This document shows positions 43,519-53,616 of a DNA stretch of 64,000 nt, piece after piece. Origin of the DNA: Bacilli bacterium (GTDB lineage Bacteria; Bacillota_I; Bacilli_A; RF39; UBA660); NCBI GenBank assembly GCA_017428495.1, contig JAFRQS010000030.1, positions 62,001 to 126,000 on the forward strand. Reading direction: 5' to 3'. Position 1 is the first letter of the stretch. Every line of letters begins with the position of its first letter. A model generated the notes under the pieces. That model worked only from the letters and a program-made list of their open reading frames with translations. It was not told the origin of the DNA and ran no database searches. A program made the translations under genes and the position numbers.

Positions 43519-45192
43519 TTATTTAATATAATCAATAACATTGTTTATATTTATTTCAAAAATTTCAGAAGAATTCCTATATTTTAATTCAATTATATTT
43601 TCAGAAGCCCTTTTTCCTACTATTACTCTCACTGGTATACCTATTAAATCCATATCATTTAATTTAATACCCATTCTTTCATCTCTATCATCTAATAATG
43701 GTTCAATACCTTTATCTAATAAATTATTATATAATTCATTTGCTAAATTATTTTGTGTTTCATCTTTAGTATTTGCAATTACTATACATACTTTAAATGG
43801 CGCAACAGACATAGGCCAAATAATACCCTTTTCATCATTATTTTGTTCAACTATAGCAGCCATGCATCTACCTAGTCCAATTCCATAAGAACCCATTACT
43901 ACTGGTTGTAACTTATTATTCTCATCTACATAATTTAAACCCAATTTCTCAGAATATTTTGTTCCTAACTTGAATGTATTACCTATTTCTATGCCTTTTT
44001 TAAAGTACAATTTAGAACCACAATTAGGACATATATCTCCTTCTTTTACGTTTACTATATCCCCTACTAAATCATATTTAATATCTTTTATATTAACATT
44101 TATATAATGATAATTCTTTTTATTTGCACCACAGCAGAAATTTCTCATAGTAAGTATTTCATCGTCTATTACTACTTTACAATTTAAATCAATTGGTCCA
44201 GTAAAGCCAGGTATTGCATTAGATTTATTAATCAATTCATCATTAGCAAAAGATATTTCTTTAGCATTCAATAGTTTTAATGCCTTAGTTTCATTTAATT
44301 CTCTATTTCCTCTTACAAAGAATATTACTAATTCATTATCTACATTCATAATCATTGCTTTAACAGTATCTTCTATATTTATGTTTAAATACTCAGACAC
44401 TTCTTCTATTGTATGTTTATCAATAGTCTCTACCAATTCTTTTTCTAATTCTTTTGCATTACTAATTTCATTATATACATGTTTAGTTATCTCCAAATTA
44501 GATGAAAAATCACATTTATCGCATAATACAAGCGTATCCTCTCCTATTGCAGTCTCAGCCTGAAATTCTTCAGATAATAGTCCACCCATTACACCAGTAT
44601 CTGCTTTTACTATTCTATATTTAATACCCATTTTATCAAATGAATTTTTATACGCATTAAACATCTTTTTATATGATACATCCAATCCTTCTAAATCTTT
44701 ATCAAAAGAATATGCATCTTTCATTACAAATTCTCTAACTCTTATAAGTCCATATCTTGGTCTTGCTTCATCTCTAAATTTAGTTTGAAATTGATACAAA
44801 GAATATGGCATATCTTTATATGATCTAATATTTGCAATACTTGCTATTGTAAATAACTCTTCGTGAGTAGGCCCAAGTATATAATCTCTATTAAATCTAT
44901 CTTTTAAAGAAAAACTACTATTTCCAAAAGATTGCACCCTACCTGTTATTTCATATATTTCCTTCGGTATTAATGTAGGCATAGAAAGTTCTAATGAGCC
45001 AATAGAATTCATTTCTTTTCTAATTATTTCTTCAATATTATTTAATACTCTAAGTCCTAAAGGAAGATACATATAAACACCAGCAGAACTTTTTTTAATC
45101 ATTCCACTTTTTACTAATAAATTTCCACTTATAGAATCTTCATCTTTTATATCTTCTCTAATTGTATAGAAAAAATTATTTTTTAATTTCAT
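43519..45192 (-). CDS. proS: prolyl-tRNA synthetase
   Basis: 557 residues, bacterial (E. coli-like) form with the editing insertion. Visible: GVYMYLPLGLRVLNNIEEI at the N-terminus, class II motif 2 FRDEARPRYGLIRVREFVMKDAYSFD, an inserted YbaK-type editing domain (about 225-385, with NAIPGFTGPI), motif 3 GSYGIGLGRCMAAIVEQ and the anticodon-binding C-terminus. Charges tRNA-Pro. RBS GAGGCG before the ATG. Adjacent to tRNA-Gly on the same strand. Confidence 0.97.
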   Translation of the reverse strand: MKLKNNFFYTIREDIKDEDSISGNLLVKSGMIKKSSAGVYMYLPLGLRVLNNIEEIIRKEMNSIGSLELSMPTLIPKEIYEITGRVQSFGNSSFSLKDRFNRDYILGPTHEELFTIASIANIRSYKDMPYSLYQFQTKFRDEARPRYGLIRVREFVMKDAYSFDKDLEGLDVSYKKMFNAYKNSFDKMGIKYRIVKADTGVMGGLLSEEFQAETAIGEDTLVLCDKCDFSSNLEITKHVYNEISNAKELEKELVETIDKHTIEEVSEYLNINIEDTVKAMIMNVDNELVIFFVRGNRELNETKALKLLNAKEISFANDELINKSNAIPGFTGPIDLNCKVVIDDEILTMRNFCCGANKKNYHYINVNIKDIKYDLVGDIVNVKEGDICPNCGSKLYFKKGIEIGNTFKLGTKYSEKLGLNYVDENNKLQPVVMGSYGIGLGRCMAAIVEQNNDEKGIIWPMSVAPFKVCIVIANTKDETQNNLANELYNNLLDKGIEPLLDDRDERMGIKLNDMDLIGIPVRVIVGKRASENIIELKYRNSSEIFEININNVIDYIK

Positions 45193-45218
45193 ACAAATCG
45201 CCTCAAAACAATTATAAC

Positions 45219-45246
45219 AAAAAAAATAGACTTCTTCTAGTCTATT
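45219..45246 (-). terminator. terminator of the LtaS-like gene
   Basis: AATAGACT / AGTCTATT, loop TCTTCT, long T-run on the minus strand. Confidence 0.9.
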
Positions 45247-47176
45247 CTTCTTTAAATACTTTCTTATAATAATTATTTTGTAATATCAAATTAGATATCT
45301 TAAATTGATTATCTACTATTGAATTATATCGATCAACATAACTTTGTTCTACTTCGTCAGAATCTCTAGATATTACTTCATTTGTTACAGAATTATATTT
45401 TGCTTTATCAGTTATCCAACTCCTATTTGCAAGAATAACTAAACCCTCAGAATCAGATAACAAGTCTTGACCCATTATAAATCTAGAATCATAATCCCTT
45501 CCAAACAAATTTAATACTGTTGGTAATACATCAGGTTGTGAACCAACTTTATCAACTTTTATTGTTTTCATATTATTATTCCAAATTATTAAATTTGATT
45601 GATACAACTCAAATGGATCATCACGATCTATTTCCGAAACTTCATTTATATGATCATTTGTAAGACCATATGGGAAATGATCTGGAGTCAAAACAATAAC
45701 TGTATCATCTAATTTACCTGCTTCCTCCAATTTTGATATTAAGCTTTCAAGAGCTCTATCTAATTCTATATTACTTGCTAAGTAACCTTTAACTCTATCA
45801 GAATATGGTAATTCTTTTACCAAATCCCAGTTTTTTATAGCCATCTTGTTATTAGCTTTAACATAACTTAAATGACCACTCAAAGTTATATAGTAAGTAA
45901 AGAAAGGTTCTTCACTATTTATATAATCATTTATACTAGCATTAACCATTTCTAAATCGCTTTCATGAAATGTTCCACAAGTCATTTTTAATCCATTAAA
46001 ACATGATTTAAAATTTTTATATCCAAGGGCCTTAAAATATGCTGTACGATTATAAAATGTACCATCATAATTATGATATACATTTATATTATAATCACTA
46101 AAACTATTAACAAACAAATACGGACTATATATATTTCTATGTGCATATAATGTCAATGTATCTCCTCTACTTGATATAATAGACCACTCTGTTCTAAATT
46201 CACCATCCGCAGTACTTGCAGGATACAAAGGTGAATAATAATTATTAAACACAAAACCACTATTTGCCAATTTATATAATGTTGGCGTTAATTCTTCATC
46301 TATTGCTATTGGATCTAAACTTTCAGCTAAAAAGAATACTATATTCTTCCCTTCAAACATACCAGTATACTCATTTTTCTTAGTACCTGATAATTTAGAA
46401 AAATATTCATGCATCATAAGAATTGTTTTATTAGTTTCATTTTCCTTTAAACTATCAAAATCTATATCTAGAGTATTATATGAAACTTCAATTTCAGGAG
46501 CTTTATTTTCATTATTATCTATCGATAACTCTATTTTCTTTTCTTCCATTCCAAATAAAGTTCTATTTAAATCTATTCCCATTGTAGTAATAAGACCAAA
46601 TTTCTTTGCAGATAATATTGGAGCATGCGTATTAAAATACAAATTATGAGATGAATATATAGCTTTACTATCTTTTCCAACATATCCTAAACTTATGCTA
46701 CTAAGAAATACAAAACATGCAAATGAAAGTGCTGTTAATTTAACGTCATTCTTAGAAAAATCAAAAAACTTCTTTCTTAATACAAAATACAATACAACTG
46801 GTACAGTAAGACATACATAATTATATAAACTTCCTACTATTGTTGATAAAATTGTTCTCCAAAATTCAAATACTTGTCCACCATTTGTCATTGAATATAC
46901 TGAAAATACACTATTATAAACTTGGTAATACACCATTTGTGCAAAAAATATAAAATATAATCCAAATATTATAATTGTGCTTATAATTCTATTAAATTTC
47001 TCTCCAAATAGTGTTGTTATAAAATACAACAATGTTGCTATTGGCAAGCAAAATACTATCATTTCTATAAAATCGCCATCAATAATATTTTTAAATATTG
47101 TCATTCTATACACACATTCAAAAGAAATTACAAGTGCAAACCAAAATAAAATTAGGAACAATTTCTTTCTATTCAT
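45242..47176 (-). CDS. LtaS-like sulfatase-family membrane enzyme
   Basis: 644 residues: five membrane helices (to about residue 175), a linker and an extracellular alkaline-phosphatase-type domain (about 270-590). Landmarks are NIVFFLAESLDP with the metal-binding Glu, YPASTADGEF with the nucleophilic Thr, YITLSGHLSY and DDTVIVLTPDHFPYG. This is the fold of lipoteichoic acid synthase, which polymerises glycerol phosphate from phosphatidylglycerol; related enzymes modify other phospholipids or glycans, so the substrate is probable but not proven. Divergent from the promoter at 47236. Confidence 0.9.
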   Translation of the reverse strand: MNRKKLFLILFWFALVISFECVYRMTIFKNIIDGDFIEMIVFCLPIATLLYFITTLFGEKFNRIISTIIIFGLYFIFFAQMVYYQVYNSVFSVYSMTNGGQVFEFWRTILSTIVGSLYNYVCLTVPVVLYFVLRKKFFDFSKNDVKLTALSFACFVFLSSISLGYVGKDSKAIYSSHNLYFNTHAPILSAKKFGLITTMGIDLNRTLFGMEEKKIELSIDNNENKAPEIEVSYNTLDIDFDSLKENETNKTILMMHEYFSKLSGTKKNEYTGMFEGKNIVFFLAESLDPIAIDEELTPTLYKLANSGFVFNNYYSPLYPASTADGEFRTEWSIISSRGDTLTLYAHRNIYSPYLFVNSFSDYNINVYHNYDGTFYNRTAYFKALGYKNFKSCFNGLKMTCGTFHESDLEMVNASINDYINSEEPFFTYYITLSGHLSYVKANNKMAIKNWDLVKELPYSDRVKGYLASNIELDRALESLISKLEEAGKLDDTVIVLTPDHFPYGLTNDHINEVSEIDRDDPFELYQSNLIIWNNNMKTIKVDKVGSQPDVLPTVLNLFGRDYDSRFIMGQDLLSDSEGLVILANRSWITDKAKYNSVTNEVISRDSDEVEQSYVDRYNSIVDNQFKISNLILQNNYYKKVFKEE

Positions 47177-47235
47177 TTTACCAACTCCAATTTAAACACA
47201 CTGTACTATATATTTTACCACACTTTTCGACAAAG

Positions 47236-47263
47236 TTGACAAAAATTTTAAAATATGTATAAT
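47236..47263 (+). promoter_or_regulatory. strong promoter of the gene at 47295
   Basis: TTGACA (47236-47241), 16-base spacer, TATAAT (47258-47263) with TG in front of the -10. Confidence 0.8.
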
Positions 47264-47294
47264 AATGCCAAAAAAAGAAGGGGGATTTTATATT

Positions 47295-47663
47295 ATGAAA
47301 CATGCTCAATATACTGAAAAAGATGATGATTTTAATATCTATGATGAATTAAATTCAAAAAGCTATTTAACTATTACAACAAGTATAGCAAAAGAAGTTA
47401 GTGAAAAAAAAGATGAAATAAGTGCTGTTTCTCTAAAATTTGAAGATAAAAAAAGAGAGATTGCTATTGCAAAAAAAGAAATTGCACGTTTAAAAAAGAA
47501 ATTAAGAATTTTAAATAAAGAAAAAAGAGAAATTGGTAAAGACTTATCTAAAAAACAAAGAAGTATGAACGTAGATATTAATTTCTTAAATGCAGTAAAT
47601 ACAGCAATGCAAAGTAATAATGGTCATTATCTAGTAGATTATCAAAAAAGAAAAGTATTATAA
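47295..47663 (+). CDS. small coiled-coil protein, unknown
   Basis: 122 residues from the ATG at 47295 (GGGGG box before it). Starts MKHAQYTEKDDDF; residues about 45-95 are a Lys/Glu-rich coiled coil (KKREIAIAKKEIARLKKKLRILNKEKREIG). No membrane helix. Own strong promoter and terminator, so a monocistronic, well-expressed gene. Function unknown; it resembles no family I can name. Confidence 0.75.
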   Translation: MKHAQYTEKDDDFNIYDELNSKSYLTITTSIAKEVSEKKDEISAVSLKFEDKKREIAIAKKEIARLKKKLRILNKEKREIGKDLSKKQRSMNVDINFLNAVNTAMQSNNGHYLVDYQKRKVL

Positions 47664-47664
47664 A

Positions 47665-47690
47665 AAGAGATTCAAATGAATCTCTTATTT
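47665..47690. terminator. bidirectional terminator, gene 47295 / tRNA-Cys
   Basis: AAGAGATTC-AAAT-GAATCTCTT stem with T-runs on both strands. Confidence 0.9.
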
Positions 47691-47696
47691 TTATTA

Positions 47697-47770
47697 TGGA
47701 GGGCCTAGTCGGATTTGAACCAACGCTCGGGGAGTTGCAGTCCCATGCCTTACCACTTGGCTATAGGCCC
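47697..47770 (-). tRNA. tRNA-Cys (anticodon GCA)
   Basis: Acceptor GGGCCTA / TAGGCCC, anticodon loop CTGCAAC giving GCA, T-arm TTGGTTCAAATCCGA, encoded CCA. Unlike the other tRNAs here, I see no tail-like repeat downstream of it. Confidence 0.92.
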
Positions 47771-47781
47771 ATCGCAAAATG

Positions 47782-47811
47782 ATTATATCATAATAATTAT
47801 TTTATTTTCAA
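47782..47811 (-). promoter_or_regulatory. promoter of tRNA-Cys
   Basis: TTGAAA (plus 47806-47811), 18-base spacer, TATAAT (plus 47782-47787) as extended -10 TGaTATAAT. Confidence 0.65.
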
Positions 47812-47827
47812 TACTTTAACAATTAAA

Positions 47828-47853
47828 AAGGTAAAATAATACTATTTTACCTT
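47828..47853 (-). terminator. terminator of the gene at 47842
   Basis: AAGGTAAAATA / TATTTTACCTT, 4-base loop, TTTTTAATT on the minus strand; overlaps the stop. Confidence 0.85.
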
Positions 47854-49365
47854 ATAAATATATTCAATATCTCTAGATTTTAATACTAAATCTATACTAT
47901 CTGCATTTTTCATATCTTCATTTACACCTAAATATAAAATACTTTCTTTATAGTTATTAGGCGTTACATTATTTATAGATTCAGTGTAAGTTGAATCACC
48001 TATCTTATACTGAATACTACCATATTTTGTTAAAGCATTCATTAAGTTTACTTTAGAATCACATTCTAATGACAATACAATTCCTGTTACATATACTATA
48101 TATTTTGTTTTATAGTTTTCTTCATAAGTAAATTCTTCTTTAATTTTTGAATTATCAATTTTAAACTTTATATTACTATTCTTTATTGATAATTCATCCC
48201 CCAATTTATAATTAACTTTTCTTATGCTTTCATCTATATTATTAGGCTTTATAATTATTCTATAATATAATGCAGTTGCTTCATTATTCTTTACTTTCAA
48301 ACTATCTGTATATCTTAAAATAATATTATTACTTAATTCAGAATCAGGTAATACATACACCGCTATAAAATCTTTTGATTCCTTTGATATAGTTTGGTCA
48401 GTATAACCAGTACCAATATCACTAAAATAATCATAATATATAGTCTTTGGGATATATACATTATCATTTATTTCTAGTCTTAAATTATTAAGTTTTATAC
48501 CTCTTTTATTATTTGTTAAATTATTTATATTAAACTTAACTATTAAATAACTAGTATTACCTTTAAATAATGTATTACCCTTACTATCTTTTTTTGTTAT
48601 ATATGTATTAGTAACTTTAAATTCAAATTTATTTAAATTTATAACTTCATTCTCTGAATATCTCTTATTTGCTGCTATATCTTTTATAATAAATACTCCA
48701 GGTATAACAACAACGGTTAATATAAAAATAATTATAATAATGAATTTGTTTTCATAATAGAATGATTTTAATTCTTCTTTTTCCATAGCCACTTTTATTC
48801 TAAATTTATCCCTATCAAATTTAGTAGCTAACTCTATTTCTTCACTATCCTCATCTTCTATTCGCAATTCATGTAAATCTTCACCAAAATTAAACTTTTT
48901 AACATCAAAACCTATTGCCCTTATAAAATAGAAAACCAGTAATACTATTTGTAAATAATAACTAATTAACCAAATATCTCTTATTATTCTTGAAATTCTA
49001 GGATCAATACCCTCAAAAATAATAGTAGGCATTATTCCTCTAGATACAAGTACAAATAATATAAATATAAAATAAAATATAACACTAGATAAATAAAATA
49101 CAATTGGTTTATCTTTTTTTCTAAATAAAATCAATATCATAACTGTTATAGCTATTAATAAAAATGCAAATATTGCCATACTTAATGGAATAGTATCATT
49201 TATCAAAGTTTCACTCTCAATAAATTGTCTTGTCCTTACATAATCATTAAAAAACTCTAAAGCTATTTTAGTATGATAGAAGACATAAACTGATAGTGCT
49301 AACATAAACAAGTGAATTGCTTTAAAATATTTTATTAAAAATGCATACGGCTTTCTTACTATCAT
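47842..49365 (-). CDS. membrane protein with DUF4352-like outer domain
   Basis: 507 residues; ATG at 49365 follows AAGGGGTGACC. N-terminal four-helix membrane part (about 10-145), a cytoplasmic loop, a fifth helix (about 205-228) and a C-terminal outer part (about 235-507) with two beta-domains: the first contains FKVTNTYITKKDSKGNT and YLIVKFNINNLTNNKRGI, the pattern of DUF4352 (telokin-like). Likely a cell-envelope sensor or binding protein. First visible gene after a three-gene cluster with a PH-like and a thioredoxin-like protein on the same strand. Confidence 0.7.
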   Translation of the reverse strand: MIVRKPYAFLIKYFKAIHLFMLALSVYVFYHTKIALEFFNDYVRTRQFIESETLINDTIPLSMAIFAFLLIAITVMILILFRKKDKPIVFYLSSVIFYFIFILFVLVSRGIMPTIIFEGIDPRISRIIRDIWLISYYLQIVLLVFYFIRAIGFDVKKFNFGEDLHELRIEDEDSEEIELATKFDRDKFRIKVAMEKEELKSFYYENKFIIIIIFILTVVVIPGVFIIKDIAANKRYSENEVINLNKFEFKVTNTYITKKDSKGNTLFKGNTSYLIVKFNINNLTNNKRGIKLNNLRLEINDNVYIPKTIYYDYFSDIGTGYTDQTISKESKDFIAVYVLPDSELSNNIILRYTDSLKVKNNEATALYYRIIIKPNNIDESIRKVNYKLGDELSIKNSNIKFKIDNSKIKEEFTYEENYKTKYIVYVTGIVLSLECDSKVNLMNALTKYGSIQYKIGDSTYTESINNVTPNNYKESILYLGVNEDMKNADSIDLVLKSRDIEYIYKVK

Positions 49366-49412
49366 ATAGGTCACCCCTTATTCTCAACTATATTATACTA
49401 TATAAGTTAATT

Positions 49413-49438
49413 AAAAAAAAGATTATTTAGAATCTTTT
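49413..49438 (-). terminator. terminator of the PH-like gene
   Basis: AAAAGATT / AATCTTTT with 6-base loop and T-run on the minus strand. Confidence 0.8.
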
Positions 49439-49863
49439 CTCATAGCATACTTTTTCTTTTCTTTCATCATATATTCTGTTATCATTGTTTCAATTTCACT
49501 TAATGCAGATTTATCAACATTAGATATTACAGATATTTCTTTTACAGTATCTATTATTATTTTACCCCATATTATACCAGAATTAACTTTTAAATCATTA
49601 AACATATCTGGAGTAATTGCATAAAAGAAATATCCAAACAACATTCTTTTTCTAGCAAGAAGCAGTCTCTTAGTAGTAAGTGCTACAACAAACGTATTTG
49701 GTATGTCAATTGATCTATAATTCTTTTGACCAGCAAAAACATATGTCACTTTTTCATCTGGATTCAAATGACTTTCTAAAACTTCACAATGCCTTTTTAA
49801 TCTAAATGCTAAAGTTCCAGAATATTTTTTCATAAATTTTAATGCTTCACTATATACACTCAT
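49423..49863 (-). CDS. bacterial PH-domain (YokE-like) protein
   Basis: 146 residues. A bacterial pleckstrin-homology-like core is visible: EKVTYVFAGQKNYRSIDIPNTFVVALTTKRLLLARKR, followed by helices containing IDTVKEISVISN. No membrane helix. Such PH domains are short, soluble and of mostly unknown function. The gene starts 10 bases after the upstream thioredoxin-like gene, so they probably form an operon. Confidence 0.8.
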   Translation of the reverse strand: MSVYSEALKFMKKYSGTLAFRLKRHCEVLESHLNPDEKVTYVFAGQKNYRSIDIPNTFVVALTTKRLLLARKRMLFGYFFYAITPDMFNDLKVNSGIIWGKIIIDTVKEISVISNVDKSALSEIETMITEYMMKEKKKYAMRKDSK

Positions 49864-49872
49864 ATTATCCTC

Positions 49873-51123
49873 CTACATCTTATTCTTATCCAAAAATCTA
49901 ATTAATTCTTCTTCACTCATCGCATACATTCTATAATCTTTTATACTACCATTCTTCACAATTAAAATAGTTGGTACAAACCATTGCTTACTAAAAATTT
50001 CATTCGATTCATTTAACTTTTTAATTCCATCATCAGTAACAATATCATCAGTATTTAAATAATGAACCTTTATACCTTTACTACTTGATACTTTCTCTAA
50101 TATTGTAGAGAATTTTTCACAAGCACTATCACTAGAAGTTCCTATATATATTAATATTGAATCTTTTGAATTTAATAAAGATAAATATTTATCAATAGAT
50201 ATTTTATCAAAAGATTTATTAGTTGGATTATTAGAATATGTAACAAAATTTTTAACTGCTGAATATTCCTTTATACCAATTATTACTGATACAATTTTTT
50301 TATCTTTAATAGATACTAAAAATGGAATATTTCTAATATCAACAATAAATGAATTATTCTCTTCTAAATCTTTTAATTCCTTATCACTAAAATTTGTTAT
50401 ATTTAATTCCTTTATTTTTATCTTAAAATCATTTTCTATCTTTTTCAAAGAAACTTCATACTCATTACATTTAAGGCATGAATTATTAGTTATGTAAACA
50501 TACTCTAAATCATGATTTTCTTCATATAAATTTAAATATTTTTTAAAATTTATAGTTTCAAACTTTATAACTTCAACATCATTTTTCTTATCTTTTATAA
50601 TCAATATTCCAAAAAATATAACAAAGAATAATAATATCAATGTAGCATAAAAGATAATTCTATTCTTAAATATTAAACTTTTTACTACATCTATAAAACT
50701 CAATGCAGGTGTTCTTTCTTCTTGTTTTAATTTTTCTTCTACAATTTTTTCTTCTTGCTTTGGTTTTTCTTCTTGCTTTGGTCTAGATTTAGTAGATTTT
50801 TTTACTTGCTTTTCTAAATTTTTTTTACTAGTTTGCTTTTCTTGGTGATTTGATTCATTCTCTTTTATTACATCATTAGATTCTTTTAAAATCTGTTCTT
50901 TTTTTTCTTCTACAACTTTTTCAGTTACTTCTACACTTTTATTTATATTTTCTTGTTTTTTTATAGAAGTTGTTTTTTTATTAGTTGTAGTACTCTTTTT
51001 AGTAGTTCTTTTTTTTGCATTTGCATTAGTATTTGTTGTTACATTATTTTTATTCTTGTTAGCAGTATCATTATTAGTCTTTTTAGTCTTCTTTTTATAG
51101 ACTTTTCTCTTCTTATTAGCCAT
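49873..51123 (-). CDS. membrane protein with Lys-rich tail and thioredoxin-like domains
   Basis: 416 residues: a very Lys/Thr/Asn-rich, low-complexity N-terminus (about 1-135), a membrane helix (about 143-165), and an outer part with two thioredoxin-like folds. The first has the CxxC motif NNSCLKCNEYE (about 213-218); the second (about 310-416) has a single Cys in SSDSACEKFS. It could act as a surface disulfide or redox protein. The cytoplasmic basic tail is unusual. RBS GGGGTG before the ATG. Confidence 0.75.
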   Translation of the reverse strand: MANKKRKVYKKKTKKTNNDTANKNKNNVTTNTNANAKKRTTKKSTTTNKKTTSIKKQENINKSVEVTEKVVEEKKEQILKESNDVIKENESNHQEKQTSKKNLEKQVKKSTKSRPKQEEKPKQEEKIVEEKLKQEERTPALSFIDVVKSLIFKNRIIFYATLILLFFVIFFGILIIKDKKNDVEVIKFETINFKKYLNLYEENHDLEYVYITNNSCLKCNEYEVSLKKIENDFKIKIKELNITNFSDKELKDLEENNSFIVDIRNIPFLVSIKDKKIVSVIIGIKEYSAVKNFVTYSNNPTNKSFDKISIDKYLSLLNSKDSILIYIGTSSDSACEKFSTILEKVSSSKGIKVHYLNTDDIVTDDGIKKLNESNEIFSKQWFVPTILIVKNGSIKDYRMYAMSEEELIRFLDKNKM

Positions 51124-51245
51124 AATTTCACCCCATAAACAACCAAATCAACTTTATTATAATTAATTTATATGTTTTAGTCAATTTAAACATGAAAGTT
51201 TATAACACTTTTATTTTTGATTCATATATTACTATAGGTGTTAAA

Positions 51246-51479
51246 ATGAATTATATTACTTTGGATAAAATTGATTTTAATGAAAAATATATAATTATAG
51301 ATGTTTTGCTTGATAAAAATATTAGACAAAGGATGTATGATTTTGGTGTAATTGAAAATAGTATTATAGAAGCTTTATATAAAAGTCCATTTAAGGATCC
51401 AACTGCTTACTTAGTGAAGGAAACAATAATTGCCATAAGAAATGAAGACGCAAGTAAAATTATTGTTAGGAGGATATAG
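51246..51479 (+). CDS. feoA: FeoA-like ferrous iron transport protein
   Basis: 77 residues; ATG at 51246 behind AGGTG. SH3-like FeoA fold: YIIIDVLLDKNIRQRMYDFGVIENSIIEAL corresponds to the family pattern with a conserved xRLxxLGxxxG helix and turn. It interacts with the FeoB G domain. Ends directly at the feoB start (no gap). Confidence 0.85.
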   Translation: MNYITLDKIDFNEKYIIIDVLLDKNIRQRMYDFGVIENSIIEALYKSPFKDPTAYLVKETIIAIRNEDASKIIVRRI

Positions 51480-53555
51480 ATGGGATTAACAAGTAAATCT
51501 ATGGGAATTCATTCAATAGATAATGATGTGTTATATAAAGATAATGAGAGCGATATTGTTGTTGCTCTTATAGGGAGTCCTAATGTTGGTAAAAGTACAA
51601 TATTTAATTCTCTAACTGGAATGAATCAGCATACAGGAAATTGGACTGGAAAGACTGTAACTTCTGCATTTGGAAAATATACTTTTAATGATGAAAATTT
51701 TATACTTGTAGATTTACCTGGTGCATATTCCCTTACTCCTAATTCAAAAGAAGAAGAAGTAACTAGAGATTTTATTGCTTTCTATAATCCAACAGTTGCT
51801 GTTGTAGTTATAGATGCAACTACTATTGAAAGAAATTTAAATATTGTTTTTCAAACAATGGAAATTATGGATAATGTAATTTTATGTATCAATTTAATTG
51901 ATGAGGCAAAAAAAAGAAATATTAATATTGATATTGATTTATTAAAAAAAGAGTTAAAAATACCAATTGTATGTACCAGTGCTAGAAATGGAAATGGATT
52001 AGATAAATTAAAAAAAACAATATATTCTATGAGTGATAAAAAAAATATTAATAATAAAATTTTATATAGTAATAATATTGAGGAATCTATAAAAAGAATT
52101 AACAAATACTTAGATGACAATATTAATTATAAGAATAATAGATGGTTAAGTATTAAATTACTCACTGATGAATCTATTATTGATTCTATAAATAAATATT
52201 TAAATTATGATGTGCATGATGATTTGGAATTATTAAAAATTATAGAAGAAGAAAATAATAAATATGAAGATTTAAGTAAAGAAATAATAAAAAGGAATAT
52301 ATTAGAAGCATGTAGAATATATATTAAAGTTGTATCAGCAAATAATTATAATAGAAAGAAATATATTAAATTAGATAGAATATTAACTTCAAAATCAACT
52401 GGTATACCAATAATGCTTCTATTATTTGGATTTATATTTTGGCTTACAATAAAAGGTGCTAATTATCCTTCAACTTTATTGTCTAATTTACTATTTGGAT
52501 TTCAAAAAAATATATATAATTTTCTAGTCATTATAAACATGCCTTCTTGGTTAGTAGATCCATTAGTAAATGGCGTGTATAAAACATTAGCATGGGTAAT
52601 ATCCGTTATGCTTCCACCAATGGCAATATTTTTTCCATTATTTACTTTACTTGAAGATTCTGGATATTTACCTAGATTTGCATTTAATATGGATAAATTA
52701 TTCAATAAAGCTGGTGCTAATGGTAAGCAATCTCTTACTATGTGTATGGGTTTTGGATGTAATGCTTGTGGTGTTGTAGGATGTAGAATAATAGACTCAA
52801 AAAGAGAAAAATTAATTGCAATATTAACTAATGCTTTTGTACCATGTAATGGAAGATTTCCAACATTAATCACTCTAATAACTATATTTTTTATAAGTTC
52901 TTCTTTTAAATCTTCTTTAATATTATTTGGATTAATTCTATTATCAATAATAATCACATTATTAGTTTCTAAATTATTATCTAAGACTATTTTAAAAGGA
53001 ATACCATCATCATTTGTTCTTGAATTACCACCTTTTAGAAAACCTAAAATTGGAAAAGTAATAATTAGATCCATATTTGATAGAACATTATATATTCTAG
53101 GAAGAGCAATTGTTGTTGCTGCACCTATGGGACTTATAATATGGTTATTATCTAATACATATATTGGAGATACATCCATATTAAGAATAATTTCTAATTT
53201 TTTAGATCCATTTGCAAAATTATTTGGATTAGATGGTGTAATATTATTTTCTTTCATATTAGGATTTCCTGCTAATGAAATAGTTATTCCTATAGCAATT
53301 ATGTCATATTCAGCTTCTTCATCTTTAAAAAGTTTGGATTTATTATCATTAAAAACTTTATTAATAAATAATGGCTGGACATATATAACAGCATTATGTA
53401 CAATTATTTTTACTCTTATACACTTTCCATGTGGTACTACTACCCTTACAATAAAAAAGGAAACAGGAAGTTTAAAGTGGACGTTGATAGCTATATTATT
53501 GCCTACTATTATTGGTCTAGCACTTTGTATTATTATAAATTTAATTTTAAACTGA
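51480..53555 (+). CDS. feoB: ferrous iron transporter FeoB
   Basis: 691 residues. N-terminal G domain: GSPNVGKSTIFNSL (Walker A), WTGKT (G2), DLPGAYSL (G3), NLIDEA (G4 variant of NxxD); then helical GDI-like domain and a membrane part with two Gate/nucleoside-recognition regions (MCMGFGCNACGV and FPANEIVIP). It imports Fe2+ with GTP hydrolysis. Cotranslated with feoA. No feoC is visible. Followed by a terminator. Confidence 0.97.
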   Translation: MGLTSKSMGIHSIDNDVLYKDNESDIVVALIGSPNVGKSTIFNSLTGMNQHTGNWTGKTVTSAFGKYTFNDENFILVDLPGAYSLTPNSKEEEVTRDFIAFYNPTVAVVVIDATTIERNLNIVFQTMEIMDNVILCINLIDEAKKRNINIDIDLLKKELKIPIVCTSARNGNGLDKLKKTIYSMSDKKNINNKILYSNNIEESIKRINKYLDDNINYKNNRWLSIKLLTDESIIDSINKYLNYDVHDDLELLKIIEEENNKYEDLSKEIIKRNILEACRIYIKVVSANNYNRKKYIKLDRILTSKSTGIPIMLLLFGFIFWLTIKGANYPSTLLSNLLFGFQKNIYNFLVIINMPSWLVDPLVNGVYKTLAWVISVMLPPMAIFFPLFTLLEDSGYLPRFAFNMDKLFNKAGANGKQSLTMCMGFGCNACGVVGCRIIDSKREKLIAILTNAFVPCNGRFPTLITLITIFFISSSFKSSLILFGLILLSIIITLLVSKLLSKTILKGIPSSFVLELPPFRKPKIGKVIIRSIFDRTLYILGRAIVVAAPMGLIIWLLSNTYIGDTSILRIISNFLDPFAKLFGLDGVILFSFILGFPANEIVIPIAIMSYSASSSLKSLDLLSLKTLLINNGWTYITALCTIIFTLIHFPCGTTTLTIKKETGSLKWTLIAILLPTIIGLALCIIINLILN

Positions 53556-53572
53556 CTTTGTCAGTTTTTTAT
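53549..53572 (+). terminator. terminator of feoAB
   Basis: AAACTGAC-TTT-GTCAGTTT stem then TTTATTT. Confidence 0.9.
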
Positions 53573-53585
53573 TTAGATTTTTTTA

Positions 53586-53594
53586 TGTTATAAT
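53586..53594 (+). promoter_or_regulatory. extended -10 promoter before the gene at 53617
   Basis: TGtTATAAT at 53586-53594, 14 bases after the feoB terminator. Confidence 0.55.
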
Positions 53595-53616
53595 TTTTTT
53601 GTAAGGTAGTGATATT

